Shown in pieces: positions 1 to 7,007 of a stretch of DNA of 10,987 bases. The stretch is from an uncultured Oscillospiraceae bacterium. Lineage in GTDB: Bacteria > Bacillota > Clostridia > Oscillospirales > Acutalibacteraceae. Under the pieces are notes generated by a model. That model ran no database searches and was not told the origin of the DNA. It worked only from the letters and a program-made list of their open reading frames with translations. Made by a program: the position numbers and the translations under genes. Position 1 is the first letter of the stretch, and every line of letters starts with the position of its first letter. The DNA lies in assembly GCA_900539855.1 (NCBI GenBank), contig UQDO01000050.1, forward strand, positions 1 to 10,987, read 5' to 3'.

Positions 1-25
1 TACCACATCACTCCCCTCTTGTCAA
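1..25 (-). promoter_or_regulatory. Edge-truncated sigma-A promoter facing left
   Basis: Read on the - strand, a perfect -35 hexamer TTGACA lies at 20-25. Exactly 17 nt further on, the window ends in the bases TA at 2-1, preceded by TGG, which matches the start of an extended -10 element (TGn-TA...). The rest of the -10 lies outside the window. Its spacing and hexamer fit a strong vegetative promoter for a gene to the left, divergent from ymdB. The target is unknown because only the promoter edge is visible. Confidence 0.5.
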
Positions 26-29
26 CACC

Positions 30-55
30 TTTTTTAGCTTTTTTTGAATTTTTTT
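30..55 (-). promoter_or_regulatory. Phased A-tracts upstream of the left-facing promoter (UP-like element)
   Basis: Three T runs on the + strand (30-35, 39-45, 49-55) are A-tracts of 6, 7 and 7 on the - strand, spaced about 9-10 bp apart, so they fall on the same face of the helix. They begin 5 bp upstream of the TTGACA at 20-25. Phased A-tracts in this position bend DNA and act as UP elements for the RNA polymerase alpha subunit, typically at strong promoters. This is a sequence-based inference; the tracts could also be simple AT-rich spacer. Confidence 0.45.
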
Positions 56-125
56 CTGCAAATCAATAATACTCCTGATATTTTACACATTTTCTTACAT
101 TATATATATAAGTGAAATAAAACAA

Positions 126-154
126 TTGAAAACCTGACATTTGCGTGGTACAAT
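126..154 (+). promoter_or_regulatory. Sigma-A promoter for ymdB and the downstream operon
   Basis: TTGAAA (126-131), a 17-bp spacer and TACAAT (149-154), with TGG directly before the -10 giving an extended -10 motif. Predicted initiation is near 161, leaving a short leader before the ymdB ribosome binding site GGAGAGG at 170-176. A weaker pair, TTTACA at 82-87 and TATATA at 105-110 (17-bp spacer), lies upstream and could be a second start, but is less convincing. Confidence 0.75.
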
Positions 155-184
155 AATGTATATATTTCCGGAGAGGTCATTATA

Positions 185-994
185 ATGAATATTCTATGCG
201 TGGGAGATGTCTGCGGCAGTATCGGCTGCGATTTTGCCTTGCGTGCGCTTCCGCTTATAAAACATAAAGAGCATATTGACTGCTGCATAGTAAACGGCGA
301 AAATTCTGCCGATGGAAACGGCATTACAGGCAGTTCAGCCGACGCGCTGTTTGCTGCCGGTGCCGATATAATCACCGGGGGAAATCACACCTTAAAGCGG
401 CGTGAGATATTCAGCCGCCTTGACAGCGATCCTTCTATGACAAGACCGCACAACATGACTGCCGATGCAGGCAGCGGATATGCCGTTTGCGATCTTGGCT
501 TTACAAGGGTGGCAGTTATAAATCTGATAGGCAGGGTATATATGCCCGAAGCCGGCGACCCGTTCAGTGCTGCCGACAGGCTTGTGGAAAAAGCCAAAAG
601 CGACGGTATTGGCATCATCGTTGTTGATTTTCATGCCGAGGCCACATCAGAGAAACGTGTGCTTGCAGAATATCTTGACGGCAGAGTCTCTGCTGTTTTC
701 GGAACGCACACACACGTTGCCACTGCGGATGAATGCATTCTGAAAAACGGCACCGGATTTATAACCGACATCGGGATGACAGGACCTATAGACTCTGTGC
801 TCGGTGTAAAGACAGAGCTTTCGCTTCGAAAGATCAGGGAGGACGCCACAGTAAAATTTGAATTGGCTGACGGTCCATGCAGGATAGATTGCGTTATATT
901 CACGATCAACAAAGCAACCGGCAAAGCGCTTACCGTAAAGCGGCTGTCGGTAAATGAAAATGATCTGAAAACTTACGGAAGGATCAATAAATGA
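185..994 (+). CDS. ymdB: YmdB-family cyclic-nucleotide phosphodiesterase (metallophosphoesterase)
   Basis: A 269-residue protein of the YmdB/TIGR00282 calcineurin-like family, whose B. subtilis member hydrolyses cyclic nucleotides and influences biofilm genes and RNase Y-linked RNA turnover. All expected dinuclear metal-site residues are present at family positions: D8 (GDVCG), E39 and N40 (NGEN), N67 and the catalytic H68 (GGNH), H150 (DFHAEATSEK), H175 and H177 (GTHTH). Length matches the family (about 265). The ATG at 185 sits 8 nt after GGAGAGG (170-176). The segment after GNH reads TLKRRE, where the B. subtilis protein has TWDKKE, so a usually conserved Trp-Asp pair is missing. It is the first gene of the + strand block and overlaps the next gene by ATGA. 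In B. subtilis ymdB directly follows rny; here rny is about 8 kb away on the other strand. No signal peptide, so cytoplasmic. Confidence 0.93.
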   Translation: MNILCVGDVCGSIGCDFALRALPLIKHKEHIDCCIVNGENSADGNGITGSSADALFAAGADIITGGNHTLKRREIFSRLDSDPSMTRPHNMTADAGSGYAVCDLGFTRVAVINLIGRVYMPEAGDPFSAADRLVEKAKSDGIGIIVVDFHAEATSEKRVLAEYLDGRVSAVFGTHTHVATADECILKNGTGFITDIGMTGPIDSVLGVKTELSLRKIREDATVKFELADGPCRIDCVIFTINKATGKALTVKRLSVNENDLKTYGRINK

Positions 995-2628
995 AAAAAA
1001 TCAAATTATTAATTATATTGGCTGTTATAACGGCGGTGCTGTGTTCCTGCTCACCGGGGCAGCTTGCCAGTTCCCCTCAGCCGTCGACTCCCGACAATGC
1101 CGACGACCAGGCGATAAAGCAGTTCAGTCTGCTGTACAGTGGAAGCGATCCGTTGAATCCTTACACTGCCGCGTCGCTGCAGAACAGACAGCTTGCATAT
1201 CTTTTATACGATCCGCTTGTAAGACTGACGCCTGAGTTTCAGCCGGAATACATGTTGGCAGGCGGTATTGAACAGAACGGCAAAAGCGCAGTCATTACTT
1301 TGCGCCCGGCATACTTTTCCGACGGCACCGCCGTCACAGCCGACGATGTGGTCTATTCGTACAAGCTCGCCATGTCGTCTGACACGGCGTATCCGACACA
1401 GCTTGCCGAGATAAAATCTTTCACAGCAGGCAGCAAAAGTACAATTAATGTGACGCTTTCAAAGGACGATCCTTATTTTGCAAACCTGCTTGATTTTCCG
1501 ATCATAAAGTCCGGCTCGGATAAACTAACCGACAGCAACAACATACTGCTGCCGCCGATAGGCTCGGGAAGGTATGTGCCCGATCTTGATGCAGGCGTTC
1601 TGACTGCCAACGACTCCCACATTGCCGGAGCGCAGTCGGTCAAGACCATTGCGCTTATAAACGCACCTGACAGCGAGGTCATAAAATACAATCTCGAAGC
1701 CGGAAACGTCAGTATATACGGCACCGATCTTTCAGACGGAAAGATACCGTCAATGGTCGGCAACTCCACCGCCGTCGGCTTGAATAACATAGTTTATGTG
1801 GGAGTAAACACGGCAAACGAGCTGCTTTCCGATCCCGTGATGCGCTATGCGTTGTCGGCAGCACTTGACCGGAGTAATATCTGCAGCAGTGCCTATTTCT
1901 CATATGCAACCGAGGCAACCGGTATATTCAATCCGCTCTGGCAGGACGCCAAGGGACTTCAGAATATTGAACCTTCTACAAATACGCAAAATGTTGTTGC
2001 TTATTTGAATAAGTTGGGTTATAATAGTAAAGATGCAGAGGGCTTTTTTGTAAATGACGGCAATAAGACCTTGACACTAAGCTTTATCTGCTACGGCGGA
2101 AACGAGCGGCGCCTTGCAGCCGCAAGGATGATCGCGGAACAGCTCAAAACGGAAGGCTTTAAAATAAATCTCAAAGAGCTTGACTGGGACGGCTATACCG
2201 CGGCGCTGTCCTCCGGCAATTTTGATCTGTACATTGCCGAAACAAAACTTCTCGGCAACATGGATATAACCGAACTGGTCACACCGGGCGGCGCGCTTGC
2301 CTTCGGTATAAAGGAAAAGAGTGCCGAGCCTGCGGCTGACGATAATGCAACCGGCACAGACGGTGGAACCGATACCGGGGATACCCCTCAGCAGACCGAG
2401 CCGGCTGAGCCTGCCGAACCGGAAGTAACCGTGGCTGATGCCGTTGCAGGCTTTTACGGCGGTCAGCTCTCCCTTGTCGATGTTTTGAGCGCCTTCAATA
2501 CGGAAATGCCCATTATACCGATATGCTACCGGTCGGGCGTTACCGTTACGAAATCATATTTAAAGGCTGACAATGTATCGTCGGTGACCGACGTATACTT
2601 TGGAATACAAGGAATAATGAATAAATAA
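991..2628 (+). CDS. ABC transporter substrate-binding lipoprotein (SBP_bac_5, oligopeptide-type)
   Basis: A 545-residue extracytoplasmic binding protein. The N terminus is a lipoprotein signal peptide: KKIK, a hydrophobic core, then lipobox LCSC with C20 as the predicted lipidated residue, followed by a Ser/Pro/Asp-rich tether to about 40. Family 5 hallmarks are YDPLVRLTPEF (73-83), the signature LRPAYFSDGTAVTADDVVYS (104-123) and a GSGRY segment. This family captures peptides, nickel or similar solutes for Dpp/Opp importers; the ligand cannot be told. A low-complexity Ala/Pro/Glu/Asp/Thr/Gly stretch at about 444-478 interrupts the C-terminal lobe. The ATG overlaps the ymdB stop (ATGA), with GGAAGGA at 977-983, implying translational coupling. 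No permease or ATPase gene is nearby, so it either serves a transporter encoded elsewhere or has become a sensor. Codon use turns AT-rich around 1976-2070. Confidence 0.9.
   Translation: MKKIKLLIILAVITAVLCSCSPGQLASSPQPSTPDNADDQAIKQFSLLYSGSDPLNPYTAASLQNRQLAYLLYDPLVRLTPEFQPEYMLAGGIEQNGKSAVITLRPAYFSDGTAVTADDVVYSYKLAMSSDTAYPTQLAEIKSFTAGSKSTINVTLSKDDPYFANLLDFPIIKSGSDKLTDSNNILLPPIGSGRYVPDLDAGVLTANDSHIAGAQSVKTIALINAPDSEVIKYNLEAGNVSIYGTDLSDGKIPSMVGNSTAVGLNNIVYVGVNTANELLSDPVMRYALSAALDRSNICSSAYFSYATEATGIFNPLWQDAKGLQNIEPSTNTQNVVAYLNKLGYNSKDAEGFFVNDGNKTLTLSFICYGGNERRLAAARMIAEQLKTEGFKINLKELDWDGYTAALSSGNFDLYIAETKLLGNMDITELVTPGGALAFGIKEKSAEPAADDNATGTDGGTDTGDTPQQTEPAEPAEPEVTVADAVAGFYGGQLSLVDVLSAFNTEMPIIPICYRSGVTVTKSYLKADNVSSVTDVYFGIQGIMNK
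1997..2025 (+). promoter_or_regulatory. Candidate internal promoter inside the binding-protein gene
   Basis: TTGCTT (1997-2002), a 17-bp spacer and a perfect TATAAT (2020-2025) lie within an AT-rich island (18 G/C in the 60 bases 1981-2040) whose codons differ from the surrounding gene. The -35 matches only TTG of the consensus. If active, it would transcribe yloU-fakA-recG independently of ymdB. The match may be chance in AT-rich sequence. Confidence 0.3.
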
Positions 2629-2653
2629 TACATTACAAACGGAGGTATGATTT

Positions 2654-3001
2654 ATGATCGCTTATGAAACGAAAACAGGCACGATCACCGTGTCAAATGA
2701 GTATTTTGCCAAGCTCATAGGAAATGCGACTTCCTCATGCTTCGGTGTGGCAGGAATGGCGCCGCACGGCAGGCAGAAAATACGCAGACTGTTTTCAAAG
2801 AGGGATTATACCGACAGCGGAGTCAGAATATCCGGCAACTTTGACGTTATAAATGTCGATCTGCACATTATTGTGGCATACGGCATGAACATAAACGCAA
2901 TAGCAAAAAGCATAACCGAAAAGGTCAAGTATGTCGTCACAGAGGCGACCGGGATCTCGGTCGGTAAAGTTACGGTCCGCATTGACGGAATCAAAGAATA
3001 A
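2654..3001 (+). CDS. yloU: Asp23/Gls24 family protein, YloU-like
   Basis: A 115-residue protein of the Asp23/Gls24 (DUF322) family. It shows the family pattern along its length: an N-terminal segment with TGTITVSNEYFAKLIG (9-24), the central FGVAGMA (30-36), VDLHIIVAYGMNI (68-80), the helix VKYVVTEATG, and the final strand VGKVTVRIDG. Family members are small cytoplasmic or membrane-peripheral proteins tied to envelope stress and, next to fakA, to fatty-acid metabolism; no enzymatic role is known. The ATG at 2654 is 8 nt after GGAGG (2641-2645); an out-of-frame ATG at 2647 is too close to that site. It lies 25 nt after the binding-protein gene and 48 nt before fakA. Its place directly upstream of fakA is conserved with B. 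subtilis yloU-yloV. Confidence 0.93.
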   Translation: MIAYETKTGTITVSNEYFAKLIGNATSSCFGVAGMAPHGRQKIRRLFSKRDYTDSGVRISGNFDVINVDLHIIVAYGMNINAIAKSITEKVKYVVTEATGISVGKVTVRIDGIKE

Positions 3002-3013
3002 TTGAAAAGTCAG

Positions 3014-3029
3014 GCGGCGTAACTGCCGC
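3014..3029 (+). other. Small GC-rich hairpin between yloU and fakA
   Basis: GCGGC (3014-3018) and GCCGC (3025-3029) form a 5-bp stem with a 6-nt loop, ending 5 nt before the fakA ribosome binding site AAGGAG (3035-3040). No T run follows, so it is not an intrinsic terminator. It might affect fakA translation or mark a processing point, or be of no consequence. Confidence 0.3.
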
Positions 3030-3049
3030 GATCCAAGGAGTTGTTAGTT

Positions 3050-4717
3050 TTGATAAACGGAAACACACTGCGTGACGCGTTGCTGTCCGGTGCAAATAAC
3101 ATCGTGAACTGCAAAAAGAGCGTCGATGAGCTTAATGTTTTCCCCGTTCCGGACGGTGATACCGGAACAAACATGTCTATGACAATCAGCAATGCCGCAA
3201 GAGAACTGATATTGCTTGACAATGAAACTGCCGGAAAGGTAGCGGCGGTCAACGCATCGGCGCTTCTGCGCGGTGCAAGAGGAAATTCGGGCGTTATCTT
3301 GTCGCTTCTCTTCCGCGGATTTTCCAAGGGTCTCAAGGGCAAAGAGTTTATGGACGCCGAGGCGCTGCGCGACGCCATAAAGCTCGGTGTTGATGCGGCA
3401 TATAATGCCGTCATGAAGCCGACCGAGGGCACGATACTTACGGTTGCAAGGGTCGCCTCCGAATACGCGGATGCCGCCGTCTCTGAGGGCAAGGACGTTG
3501 TAGCCGTTTTTGAAGCCATGCTCGACGGTGCCAAAAAGGCTCTCGACGAAACGCCTGAGCTGCTGCCGGTTCTCAAAAAAGCCGGTGTGGTCGACGCAGG
3601 CGGCAAAGGCTTTGTGGTCATACTCGAAGGCATGCTTTCCGTAATAAAGGACGGTAAGATGATAGAATCGCAAAGTGCCGAAGTTTCGTCACCTGCCGCC
3701 GAAAAGCGTAACGCTGCCGGAAGCACCGAGGCTGATATAACATACACATACTGCACGGAATTCATAGTGAAACGTGCCACAGACTGTGCCGAGCCTGCCG
3801 CTTTGAGAGCCTATCTCGAAACCATAGGCGACTGCGTCGTTGTCGTTGACGACGATGAAATAATAAAGGTACATGTTCACACCGATCACCCCGGAAACGC
3901 CATTGAAAAAGGTCTGACCTTCGGTCAGCTTGTCAATTTAAAAATAGAAAACATGCGTGATCAGCACGAAAGGGCAAAGCATGATGCTGAGGGCGAGGCT
4001 CCCAACAAGGCGGATCCCGAAGCTGCGGCTTATGACAACGCTCCTGTTGAGATCGAAAAGCCGGTCGGTTTTGTAGCTGTTGCTGCCGGCGACGGTCTGC
4101 ATGAATTGTTTGCCGATCTTGGCGCCGATATGATAGTAAGCGGCGGTCAGACAATGAATCCGAGCACCGACGACATACTCCATGCAATAGAGAAAACTCC
4201 GGCTTCGACCGTTTTCGTTCTTCCCAACAATAAAAACATAATCATGGCTGCCGAGCAGACCATTTCACTCAGCACAAGAAAGGTTATAGTCCTGCCCACC
4301 CGTACCATTCCGCAGGGCATATCCGCCATGCTGGCATTTGACCCCGAAGCGAACGACGAACAGAATGCCATAGCAATGCAAAAGGCTTATGAAAACGTTC
4401 AGACCGGTCAGATAACTTTTGCCGCACGCGATTCCGACTTTGACGGAAAACAGATCAAAAAGGGAGAGCTGCTGGCTCTTGCAAACGGCAAAGTTGCCTT
4501 TACCGAGACCGATCTTGAAAAGTGCACTCTGCGGCTTGTAAAAAGCCTCGGAAACAAAGACACCGCATTTGTAACACTTATCTACGGCAGCGATGTCTCT
4601 GAGGAACAGGCGGAACAAATCAGCTCTGCGCTTGAAGAAAAATTAGGTTCGTCGGTCGAAGTCACTCTTGTGAACGGCGGACAGCCTGTATACTATTTCA
4701 TCATTTCGGTTGAATGA
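3050..4717 (+). CDS. fakA: Fatty acid kinase catalytic subunit FakA (DAK2/DegV-type, YloV)
   Basis: A 555-residue FakA/YloV protein. With a FakB fatty-acid carrier it phosphorylates exogenous fatty acids to acyl-phosphate for phospholipid synthesis. The N-terminal DhaL-like kinase domain (about 1-200) carries NVFPVPDGDTGTNM (29-42), whose Asp residues bind Mg-ATP, plus GARGNSG (75-81) and GVVDAGGKGF (179-188). The middle domain has C235 (YCTEF) and the H275/H277 pair (HVHTDHPG), matching the Cys/His residues that bind zinc in staphylococcal FakA. The C-terminal DegV-like domain (about 338-555) contains SGGQTMNPST (364-373). Start choice: TTG at 3050 lies 9 nt after AAGGAG (3035-3040); an earlier in-frame TTG at 3041 abuts that site and cannot be used. 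It ends just before recG. No fakB gene is in the window, as is usual since FakB is encoded elsewhere. Confidence 0.95.
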   Translation: MINGNTLRDALLSGANNIVNCKKSVDELNVFPVPDGDTGTNMSMTISNAARELILLDNETAGKVAAVNASALLRGARGNSGVILSLLFRGFSKGLKGKEFMDAEALRDAIKLGVDAAYNAVMKPTEGTILTVARVASEYADAAVSEGKDVVAVFEAMLDGAKKALDETPELLPVLKKAGVVDAGGKGFVVILEGMLSVIKDGKMIESQSAEVSSPAAEKRNAAGSTEADITYTYCTEFIVKRATDCAEPAALRAYLETIGDCVVVVDDDEIIKVHVHTDHPGNAIEKGLTFGQLVNLKIENMRDQHERAKHDAEGEAPNKADPEAAAYDNAPVEIEKPVGFVAVAAGDGLHELFADLGADMIVSGGQTMNPSTDDILHAIEKTPASTVFVLPNNKNIIMAAEQTISLSTRKVIVLPTRTIPQGISAMLAFDPEANDEQNAIAMQKAYENVQTGQITFAARDSDFDGKQIKKGELLALANGKVAFTETDLEKCTLRLVKSLGNKDTAFVTLIYGSDVSEEQAEQISSALEEKLGSSVEVTLVNGGQPVYYFIISVE

Positions 4718-4718
4718 T

Positions 4719-6749
4719 ATGAATGCATCTGACAACATCAGATATTTAAAAGGCGTCGGCGAAAAGCGCGCTGAGCTGTTTTCGCAGCTCGGCGTGACTA
4801 ATGTCGGCGCTCTTTTGCGTCTTTATCCAAGGGCATACAGGGACCGGACGAATCCTTTAAAGCTGTTTGAAGCACCGTTTGACCGTCCATGCTGTATAAA
4901 GTGCAGGGTATGTACTCCGGTAAGCGAGACATTTATAAGACGCAACATGATACTTTACAAATTCAGCGTGAACGACGGCAGCGACACTGCCGAAATAACG
5001 CTGTTCAATAATAAGTATCTTGCCGGGAAAATAGTTGTGGGCAAAAGCTACCTGTTTTACGGTCAGGTGGTGAGAACGCTGTTTTCGTGTGAGATATCAT
5101 CGCCTGAGATATACGACGAAAGCGATCAGACCATAATACCGATATATCCGCAAACGGCAGGGCTTTCTTCAAACGTGATAAGAGAAGCCGTCAAATCCGC
5201 GCTCGCATCCTGTGTGCTTAATGATCCGCTGCCGTGCTCCATGAAAGAAAAATACGGTCTTATGGAGCTTATGCCTGCATTACAAGCAATCCATTTTCCG
5301 TCATCCGAAAAGGAAATCGCATCGGCAAGGAAACGGCTTGTATTTGAAGAACTGTTTTTTCTGCAGAGTGGAATACTTTTTCAGAAAAGCAGCCGTGACA
5401 AAACTACAGGCGTAGTTATCAGCGGCAAGGATATCGGAAAGTTTGCAAGCCTCCTCCCCTTTACGCTGACCGAAGCGCAAAAAGGCGCAATAAAGGACTG
5501 CCTTGCCGACATGAAATCGGGGCGCCCCATGGCGCGGCTGGTGCAGGGCGATGTCGGTTCGGGCAAAACGATGGTGGCTGCGGCGCTGTCGTTCTGTGCC
5601 GCAAAGGAGGGCTGGCAGTCGGTCATTATGGCGCCGACCGAGGTGCTTGCCGCCCAGCATTTCAAGAACCTTTCGACACTTTTTGAAGGAGAAGGCATAT
5701 CGGTAGCACAGCTCACAGGCTCGGTCACAAAGTCCAAAAAATTTAAGCTAAAAGCCGCTGTTGAAAGCGGTGAGATCGACATAGTGATAGGCACCCACGC
5801 CGTACTGCAGGACGATGTAAGGTTCAAAAATCTCGGTCTTATTGTGACCGATGAGCAGCACCGCTTCGGCGTTGAGCAGCGCACAAAGCTGTCTCAGAGA
5901 GGGAGCAATCCGCACATGCTTGTCATGTCAGCCACACCGATACCGCGGACAATGTCGCTGATATTTTACGGCGATCTTGATATAAGCGTGATAGACTCAC
6001 TGCCAAACGGCAGGCAGCCTATAGAGACCTATCTTATAGGGCCCGACAAGCGCAGCCGCGCATATGCCTATATAAAAAAGCACATTGACGACGGCAGGCA
6101 GGGCTATATCATCTGTCCTGCCGTAGAGGAAAACGAAAAGATTGATCTTGCGGCAGCGACCGAATACTACGAAAATCTCAAAACCGGCGAATTTAAAGAC
6201 TACCGCTTGGGTCTGCTGCACGGTAAGATGAAACCTAAGGAAAAGGATGCCGTGATGAGCGAATTTGCCGCCGGAAATATCGACCTGCTTATATCTACCA
6301 CGGTTGTAGAGGTCGGCGTAGACGTTCCGAACGCAGTTATAATGCTCATCGAGAATGCCGAGCGCTTCGGTCTGTCGCAGCTTCACCAGCTGCGCGGCAG
6401 GATAGGCAGAGGAAGGCATCGTTCGACCTGTATTTTGCTTTCGTCGGTCACAGGCGGCGACACGGGTCGCAGGCTGAAATTCCTTTGCAGCACTACCGAC
6501 GGATTTAAAGTGGCTGACGAAGATCTCAGACAGAGAGGACCGGGCGATTTTCTGGGTAAACGCCAGCACGGTCTGCCTGAGCTTAAAATTGCCGACCTGT
6601 CGGAAGATATGGTGCTTTTCAGAGCCGCCGGGAAAGCCGCAAAGGAGCTGCACGAAACCGACCCACACCTCGAACTGCCGGAAAACAGGTGTTTAAGAAC
6701 GGAAATAGGAAAAATGTTCCGCGCCGCAAACATTTACGGCTATAACTGA
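4719..6749 (+). CDS. recG: ATP-dependent DNA helicase RecG
   Basis: A 676-residue RecG, close to the family norm, a monomeric helicase that regresses stalled replication forks and processes branched DNA. The N-terminal wedge/OB region opens with IRYLKGVGEKRAELFSQLG (7-25). Helicase motifs follow: TEAQ (251-254), Walker A GDVGSGKT (277-284), APTEVLA (305-311), DEQHRFG (378-384), SATPIPRT (404-411), STTVVEVGVDVP (526-537) and QLRGRIGRGRH (557-567). The C-terminal translocation motif region DFLGKRQHGLPE (610-621) is intact. ATG at 4719 is 1 nt after the fakA stop, with only a weak ribosome binding site, suggesting reinitiation by terminating ribosomes; an alternative TTG at 4710 would overlap fakA. 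In B. subtilis sdaAB-sdaAA lie between fakA and recG; they are absent here, as are fapR and plsX downstream. Confidence 0.96.
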   Translation: MNASDNIRYLKGVGEKRAELFSQLGVTNVGALLRLYPRAYRDRTNPLKLFEAPFDRPCCIKCRVCTPVSETFIRRNMILYKFSVNDGSDTAEITLFNNKYLAGKIVVGKSYLFYGQVVRTLFSCEISSPEIYDESDQTIIPIYPQTAGLSSNVIREAVKSALASCVLNDPLPCSMKEKYGLMELMPALQAIHFPSSEKEIASARKRLVFEELFFLQSGILFQKSSRDKTTGVVISGKDIGKFASLLPFTLTEAQKGAIKDCLADMKSGRPMARLVQGDVGSGKTMVAAALSFCAAKEGWQSVIMAPTEVLAAQHFKNLSTLFEGEGISVAQLTGSVTKSKKFKLKAAVESGEIDIVIGTHAVLQDDVRFKNLGLIVTDEQHRFGVEQRTKLSQRGSNPHMLVMSATPIPRTMSLIFYGDLDISVIDSLPNGRQPIETYLIGPDKRSRAYAYIKKHIDDGRQGYIICPAVEENEKIDLAAATEYYENLKTGEFKDYRLGLLHGKMKPKEKDAVMSEFAAGNIDLLISTTVVEVGVDVPNAVIMLIENAERFGLSQLHQLRGRIGRGRHRSTCILLSSVTGGDTGRRLKFLCSTTDGFKVADEDLRQRGPGDFLGKRQHGLPELKIADLSEDMVLFRAAGKAAKELHETDPHLELPENRCLRTEIGKMFRAANIYGYN

Positions 6750-6751
6750 CA

Positions 6752-6865
6752 AAAAGCACCGCCGAATTCATCTACCCATTAAGGGCAATAACTTATGAGC
6801 ACGGGCATTGCGAGGGCGAAGAGTTCACCGGGATTAGTCTATTAAAGGCTTTTTCCGGTGCTTTT
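6752..6865 (+). terminator. Composite inverted-repeat terminator after recG
   Basis: The arms AAAAGCACCG (6752-6761) and CGGTGCTTTT (6856-6865) are perfectly complementary (10 bp), enclose 94 nt and begin 2 nt after the recG stop. A second, local stem CACCGG (6826-6831)/CCGGTG (6855-6860) uses the same right arm, so the two folds exclude each other. Both are followed by T-rich sequence (CTTTTCTTTGCTTTT, 6861-6875). The enclosed region also has a GCAAT/ATTGC stem (6785-6789/6807-6811). On the - strand the outer palindrome also ends in T5. It most simply ends the recG transcript, but the long structured loop is unusual and could be an attenuator, a small-RNA locus or a palindromic repeat element. 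Confidence 0.55.
6795..6845 (+). CDS. Possible 16-residue peptide frame inside the terminator loop
   Basis: ATG at 6795 opens MSTGIARAKSSPGLVY followed by TAA at 6843-6845. AAGGG (6781-6785) lies 9 nt upstream as a possible ribosome binding site, and the stop is 9 nt before the right terminator arm. The codons run across the left side of the local terminator stem (6826-6831), so a translating ribosome would change which stem forms, as in leader-peptide attenuation. Short open frames are common by chance, and no homologue is recognised. Confidence 0.15.
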   Translation: MSTGIARAKSSPGLVY

Positions 6866-6978
6866 CTTTGCTTTTCAGGGGAAGAATACCAATTTTTTTG
6901 CTGAATTCCTTGCAAAAATTTTCCGAATTTGTTGCTCCCATCAAGTTGCTCGATCAATCCCCGAGAGAAAATCAAAAA

Positions 6979-7001
6979 TGCCAAGCGATAATCATCGGCA
7001 T
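6979..7001. promoter_or_regulatory. Imperfect inverted repeat just upstream of the lipoprotein promoter
   Basis: ATGCC (6979-6983) pairs with GGCAT (6997-7001), and GAT with ATC inside it, interrupted by a short asymmetric bulge. It ends 6 bp before the -35 hexamer at 7008, a position suited to an activator or repressor. The remaining bases from 6876 to 6978 are AT-rich, and I see no gene or clear structure in them. Confidence 0.25.
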
Positions 7002-7007
7002 CTTATA

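Noticed and set aside
3010..3780. 256-codon open frame on the - strand across fakA
   Set aside because: It is antisense to a clear FakA domain, has a Ser/Ala/Pro-rich shadow composition and no ribosome binding site.
5997..6668. 223-codon open frame on the - strand across recG
   Set aside because: It is antisense to RecG helicase motifs and has no recognisable protein features.
6752..6865. Miniature transposable element with terminal inverted repeats
   Set aside because: The 10-bp ends resemble terminal repeats, but I see no target-site duplication and no second copy in the window; a terminator explains the arms and T runs better. A genome search would decide.
6793..6984. 63-codon - strand frame over the recG-lipoprotein gap
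   Set aside because: It starts with TTG, has no ribosome binding site or known motif, and overlaps the terminator structure.
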